Shown here piece by piece: positions 6,855 through 10,408 of a stretch of DNA of 10,408 nt. The notes under the pieces were generated by a model. That model worked only from the letters and a program-made list of their open reading frames with translations. It did no database searches and was not told the origin of the DNA. This DNA comes from Acidimicrobiia bacterium. Its GTDB lineage: Bacteria > Actinomycetota > Acidimicrobiia > Spongiisociales > ZC4RG35. The number at the start of each line of letters is the position of its first letter. Position 1 is the first letter of the stretch. The position numbers and the translations under genes are program-made. The stretch covers positions 1 to 10,408 of the forward strand of contig WHTL01000120.1 in assembly GCA_009377735.1 (NCBI GenBank), given 5' to 3'.

Positions 6855-9410
6855 TTGGCCAAGAAAGGAAGGCTCAGAGTTTTCCTCGGAGCCGCCCCCG
6901 GCGTAGGCAAGACCTACGCCATGCTGGAAGAGGGCCACCGGCTGCAAAGCGAAGAACACGACGTGGCGATCGGGTTCGTCGAACCACACGGTCGTCGCGA
7001 CACCATCGCCCTCATCGGTGACCTCGAGGTGACCCCAAGAGCCCAGCTCAACCACCGCGGCTCCACCTTCGACGAGATGGACCTTGAGGCAGTCCTCCAG
7101 CGGCAACCCGAGGTGGCTCTGATCGACGAACTCGCTCACACCAACGTCCCCGGCTCCCGTCATGACAAGCGATGGCAGGACGTGGAATTGATCCTCGAAG
7201 CCGGAATCGACGTCCTCACCACGCTCAACATCCAGCATCTCGAATCGCTCAATGACGTCATCTACGACATCACCGGGGTCACCCAACGGGAGACCATCCC
7301 GGACGAGATGGTGAGACGCGCCAACCAGATCGAGCTTGTGGACCTAACGCAGGAAGGGATCACCGAACGAATGGCCGCCGGCAAGATCTATCCACCGGAG
7401 CGAATCGACGCCGCATTGGCCAACTACTTCCGTCCCGGCAACCTCGACGCCCTCCGTGAACTCGCTCTCTCCTGGACCGCCGACCGAGTTGACGAGGCCT
7501 TGGCCAGGTACCGGGAGATACACGGCATCGCCGAGTTGTGGGAAACCAAAGAACGCGTGGTGGTGGCCATCGCGGGTGCACCTGGGGGCGATACGCTAAT
7601 CCGAAGAGCAGCCCGCATGGCAATGAGAGCGAGAGCAGAGCTCGCCGGAGTATTCATCCGTCCCACTCACGGCCTCGCCGCCGAGGACCCCCCCGAGCTG
7701 GCAGAACAGAAGGACCTGCTCGAACAGTTGGGCGGCCGCTACTACGAGGTCGTCGGTGACGACGTGGGTGTGGCACTGTTGGCCTTCGCCAAGGGCGAGA
7801 ACGCCACCCAACTCGTCGTAGGAGCTTCGCGAAGATCTCGGCTCGAAGAGTGGCTACAAGGTTCTCCGATCGACAAAATCATCCGGGAGTCCGGGGCGCT
7901 CGACGTACACATCATCTCTTATGAAGGGCCTCGCCGACCCCGAAGCCGAAGACGAGCCCACGTGGGCGCGTCGATTAGCCTGCGACGCCAGCTGATTGCC
8001 TGGGTCATGGCGTTAGGCGGACTACCGCTCCTCACCTGGCTGCTCCTGAGCATCGGCACCGACCTCGCCCTGCACAACATCCTCCTCATCTACTTGGTCG
8101 CTGCCCTCATCATTGCGGCCATCGGCGGAATCTGGCCCGCTGTTGCTGCTGCCGTCGCCGGATTCCTCATGGCCAACTGGTTCTTCACCCCCCCGGTCCG
8201 CACCTGGACCATCGCCGATCCCGCCAACCTCTTCTCGCTGGTCAGCTTCGTGATCGTTGCAGTCACGGTCGGCATCCTCGTCGGCATGTCCACCCGCAGA
8301 AGCACAGAAGCCCACAAAGCCCGGGCTCAGGCAGAGGCCCTGGCCGCCATGGCGTCACAAACCCATCCGGTGTTCGGGGTCGCTGCCGAAGGGTTGATCC
8401 ACAGCATCCGGGAAGCCTTCGCTCTCCGAGCCGCAGCCATCCGCCGCCGCACCGACGAGGGATGGGAGACCCTGGCTCGGGCCGGGGAGGAGTACCTATC
8501 GACTCCCGATCAAGCGACAGAGTCGATAGAACTGACCGATGACACAGTTTTGGTCTTGCGCGACGGGAAGCTAACCGCAGACGATCGCCGCGTGCTGAGA
8601 GCTTTCGCTGCGCAGATCCGCAAAGCCGTGGAGCGAGAGGCCCTCGAAGCGGAGGCGAAGAGAGCAGAGGCGATGGTCGAGACCGACCGGCTTCGCACCG
8701 CACTCCTCGGGGCGGTCTCCCATGACCTGAGGACGCCGCTAGCGACCATCAAGGCGTCGGTCACCAGCCTCCTCGAAACCGGGGTCGCCTGGTCACCCGA
8801 GCAGACGCACGCCTTCCTGACCACGATCCGAGATGAGGCCGAGCGGCTCAACCGGCTGGTTGGACAACTTCTCGACGCAAGCCGCGTCCAAACGGGCGGG
8901 GTGCATGTGTTCTTCCAGGAGGTCAGCCTCGAACAGGTGGTAAACGCAGCACTCGCCGGTCTGGGACCCGTCGCGGAGCAGGTGGACGTGGAAGTGGCCG
9001 AGGACCTTCCCCAGGTGCAGACCGATCCCACCCTGATTGAGCGCGTGATCGCCAACCTCGTGGAGAACGCGGTCAGGTGGTCACCCCCTGGGACTCCCGT
9101 CACCGTGTCGGCTGGACTGGTGAGCGGGAGAATCGACCTGCGGATCACCGACCGGGGCCCAGGGATCCCCCATGACCGCCGCGACGAGATGTTCCAGCCC
9201 TTCCAGCGGCTCAGCGATACCCAACCCCGAGAAGGAGTGGGCCTCGGCCTCGCCATATCGAGAGGTTTCCTCGACGCCATGGGCAACGAACTCCTCATCG
9301 AAGATACTCCCGGAGGAGGTACCTCAATGGTCATCGGCCTGAAACCGGCGCGAGCCGCACAAACCAACGATGACGTCCGCCCTCTTCCGAAAGCGATCGA
9401 TGACAGATAG
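6855..9410 (+). CDS. kdpD: KdpD, sensor histidine kinase for potassium limitation
   Basis: KdpD senses K+ limitation or osmotic stress and phosphorylates KdpE. The 851-aa product has the full family architecture. The KdpD domain (about residues 4-213) includes the Walker A loop GAAPGVGKT (12-20) and LIDELAHTNVPGSRH (89-103). A USP-like domain (about 234-356) contains VVGASRRSRLEEWLQGS. Four membrane helices of the DUF4118 type fall near 378-398, 405-423, 425-443 and 459-478, with NWFFTPPVRTWTIADP between the last two. A GAF-like region (about 500-590) and a coiled linker lead to the kinase: H623 in SHDLRTPLATIKA, N-box NLVENAV (734-740), G1 DRGPGIP (766-772) and G2 GVGLGLAI (794-801). The start is TTG 6855 with a good ribosome binding site. 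The 3' end overlaps kdpE by 11 bp. The known c-di-AMP-binding residues of the USP domain are replaced (see findings). Confidence 0.96.
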   Translation: MAKKGRLRVFLGAAPGVGKTYAMLEEGHRLQSEEHDVAIGFVEPHGRRDTIALIGDLEVTPRAQLNHRGSTFDEMDLEAVLQRQPEVALIDELAHTNVPGSRHDKRWQDVELILEAGIDVLTTLNIQHLESLNDVIYDITGVTQRETIPDEMVRRANQIELVDLTQEGITERMAAGKIYPPERIDAALANYFRPGNLDALRELALSWTADRVDEALARYREIHGIAELWETKERVVVAIAGAPGGDTLIRRAARMAMRARAELAGVFIRPTHGLAAEDPPELAEQKDLLEQLGGRYYEVVGDDVGVALLAFAKGENATQLVVGASRRSRLEEWLQGSPIDKIIRESGALDVHIISYEGPRRPRSRRRAHVGASISLRRQLIAWVMALGGLPLLTWLLLSIGTDLALHNILLIYLVAALIIAAIGGIWPAVAAAVAGFLMANWFFTPPVRTWTIADPANLFSLVSFVIVAVTVGILVGMSTRRSTEAHKARAQAEALAAMASQTHPVFGVAAEGLIHSIREAFALRAAAIRRRTDEGWETLARAGEEYLSTPDQATESIELTDDTVLVLRDGKLTADDRRVLRAFAAQIRKAVEREALEAEAKRAEAMVETDRLRTALLGAVSHDLRTPLATIKASVTSLLETGVAWSPEQTHAFLTTIRDEAERLNRLVGQLLDASRVQTGGVHVFFQEVSLEQVVNAALAGLGPVAEQVDVEVAEDLPQVQTDPTLIERVIANLVENAVRWSPPGTPVTVSAGLVSGRIDLRITDRGPGIPHDRRDEMFQPFQRLSDTQPREGVGLGLAISRGFLDAMGNELLIEDTPGGGTSMVIGLKPARAAQTNDDVRPLPKAIDDR

Positions 9411-10110
9411 ACAGCGGGTTCTGGTCGTCGACGACGAACCTCAGATCGTTCGAGCGCTCTCTGTCAACCTCAAGGCTCTCGGCTACGAAGTCGATACCGC
9501 ATCAACCGGCGAAGAAGCACTCATGCAAGCATCCCAACGCCGTCCAGATGCGATCATCCTCGACCTCGGTCTCCCCGGGATCGACGGGATCGAGGTCATC
9601 GACGGGCTGCGTGGCTGGACCACGGTGCCCATCATCGTTCTCACCGTCCGCGAGCACGAGGCCGAAAAGATCTCGGCTCTCGACAGTGGCGCCGACGACT
9701 ACGTCACCAAGCCGTTCGGCATGGGCGAGCTTCTCGCTCGGCTTAGGGCCGCTCTCCGCCGCGCCGCGCCACCTTCCACAGAACAGCCCGTGGTCACGAC
9801 CCCCAACTTCGTCATTGACCTCTCCGCCAAGACCGTGCAGCGCCCAGATGGAACCGAGATCAGACTGACGCCGACCGAATGGGCAGTGGTCGAGATGCTG
9901 GTCCGGAACGAAGGAAAGCTTGTCTCCCAGGTGCAAATGCTCAAGGAAGTATGGGGACCCGCGTACGAAGTCGAGACCAACTACCTCAGAGTCTTCATGG
10001 GCCAGATTCGTCACAAGCTCGAACCCAACCCAAGCCAGCCGATCTACTTCATCACCGAACCAGGGATGGGCTACCGATTCCTCCGCGCCGAGGCGTCGTC
10101 GACTCCGTGA
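9400..10110 (+). CDS. kdpE: KdpE, OmpR/PhoB-type response regulator
   Basis: KdpE is the DNA-binding partner of KdpD and activates the kdp promoter when phosphorylated. From ATG 9400 the product has 236 aa (E. coli KdpE has 225). The receiver domain (about 5-120) has the acidic pair D11/D12, phospho-acceptor D55 in ILDLGLPGIDG, T82 in LTVRE and K104 in YVTKPFGMGELLAR. The winged-helix domain (about 135-229) contains RLTPTEWAVVEMLVRNEGKL, the recognition region ETNYLRVFMGQIRHKLE and the wing ITEPGMGYRF. All signalling residues are present. An ATG at 9370 in the same frame would add ten residues with no family match, so I prefer 9400. Translation is probably coupled to kdpD. I see no clear hairpin-plus-T terminator downstream. 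Confidence 0.96.
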   Translation: MTDRQRVLVVDDEPQIVRALSVNLKALGYEVDTASTGEEALMQASQRRPDAIILDLGLPGIDGIEVIDGLRGWTTVPIIVLTVREHEAEKISALDSGADDYVTKPFGMGELLARLRAALRRAAPPSTEQPVVTTPNFVIDLSAKTVQRPDGTEIRLTPTEWAVVEMLVRNEGKLVSQVQMLKEVWGPAYEVETNYLRVFMGQIRHKLEPNPSQPIYFITEPGMGYRFLRAEASSTP

Positions 10111-10157
10111 GGCGAAAACATCGCGCGTCCATCGCGTCACAGAGTGCGATAGGGCGA

Positions 10158-10408
10158 TCAGAACCCTCGACTCGGCTGGCCACTTATCGGCGACTGCGAA
10201 GACAGAGTCGGCGAAGGGCGCCTTGGGGCCAGGGCTGATACGTGGGGGTCTTCGGGTTGTTTTGCTCCTTCTTCGATGAGGCGGTAGCTGCGTTCGGTGG
10301 CGAATCCGAGGTGGTGGGCGACTTCCAGCTGGGTGAGCCCAGCCCAGTGGCGTAGATCCCGCAGGCTCACGGTCTCGTCGGTGGTTGTGGTGAGCGCTCT
10401 CGGTTCCA
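10158..10408 (-). CDS. XRE/Cro-like helix-turn-helix protein, partial at window edge
   Basis: The minus-strand frame is open from the window's right edge (first whole codon at 10406) to TGA at 10160-10158. It contains one HTH unit, LRHWAGLTQLEVAHHLGFAT followed by ERSYRLIEEGAKQPEDPHV, which fits the Cro/C1 pattern of helix, turn, recognition helix and a conserved E-x-G. Translation may start at GTG 10370 (giving VSLRDLRHWAG), with no evident Shine-Dalgarno, or further upstream outside the window. After about position 10230 the residues turn to a Pro/Ser/Arg-rich tail (APRRPSPTLSSQ...) that does not resemble the usual continuation, so the 3' end may be degraded. It faces kdpE tail to tail, 47 bp away. 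The role is unknown. Confidence 0.55.
   Translation of the reverse strand, partial: EPRALTTTTDETVSLRDLRHWAGLTQLEVAHHLGFATERSYRLIEEGAKQPEDPHVSALAPRRPSPTLSSQSPISGQPSRGF

Noticed and set aside
8510..9367. A minus-strand open frame of about 285 codons under kdpD
   Set aside because: It is a shadow of the histidine-kinase core, Ser/Arg-rich, with no domain.
10111..10230. Terminator after kdpE
   Set aside because: Short partial palindromes such as AAGGGCGCCTT are present, but I found no stable hairpin followed by a T tract.

Overview
The window is high-GC DNA that looks actinobacterial (Actinomycetota). The signs are S-layer homology (SLH) repeats of the 'GCNPPENTRFCPDES / RGEMAAFLVRAL' type common in Acidimicrobiia-like and related lineages, a TTG-started kdpD, strong GC bias at third codon positions, and a WYL regulator of actinobacterial style. 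No rRNA or tRNA gene and no CRISPR array was seen.

Left part (1-2385, all recognisable genes on the minus strand): a YafY-type HTH/WYL transcriptional regulator broken by a one-base frameshift; 37 bp upstream of it the 3' remnant of an IS110-family transposase; then a small intact VOC (glyoxalase/bleomycin-resistance fold) protein. The IS remnant and the broken regulator suggest decaying accessory DNA.

Middle (2386-4189): an SLH-domain surface protein on the minus strand, with a probable beta-propeller, has lost its 5' end. Its sequence stops at about position 3774 and is joined directly to the last quarter of kdpA on the plus strand. Both genes lose their 5' ends at the same point. This is either a real rearrangement that removed the kdp promoter and most of kdpA, or a chimeric assembly join at SLH repeat DNA.

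Right part (3776-10110, plus strand): kdpA (3' end only), kdpB, kdpC, kdpD, kdpE. KdpB (P-type ATPase) and KdpC (accessory subunit) are intact parts of the high-affinity K+ pump KdpFABC. KdpD (sensor kinase) and KdpE (OmpR-type response regulator) are the two-component system that induces the pump under K+ limitation. The genes are tightly packed: 13 bp between kdpA and kdpB, TGATG overlap between kdpB and kdpC, 67 bp between kdpC and kdpD, and an 11-bp overlap between kdpD and kdpE. This indicates a single operon. As it stands the window cannot encode a working pump because the K+ channel subunit KdpA lacks about three quarters of its length.

Right edge (10158-10408, minus strand): a partial XRE/Cro-like helix-turn-helix protein running off the window.

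I did not find a convincing new biological system. The points most worth a second look are the SLH/kdpA junction, a KdpD whose USP domain lacks the known c-di-AMP-binding residues at the exact expected spacing, and a near-perfect palindrome just upstream of the kdpD ribosome binding site.
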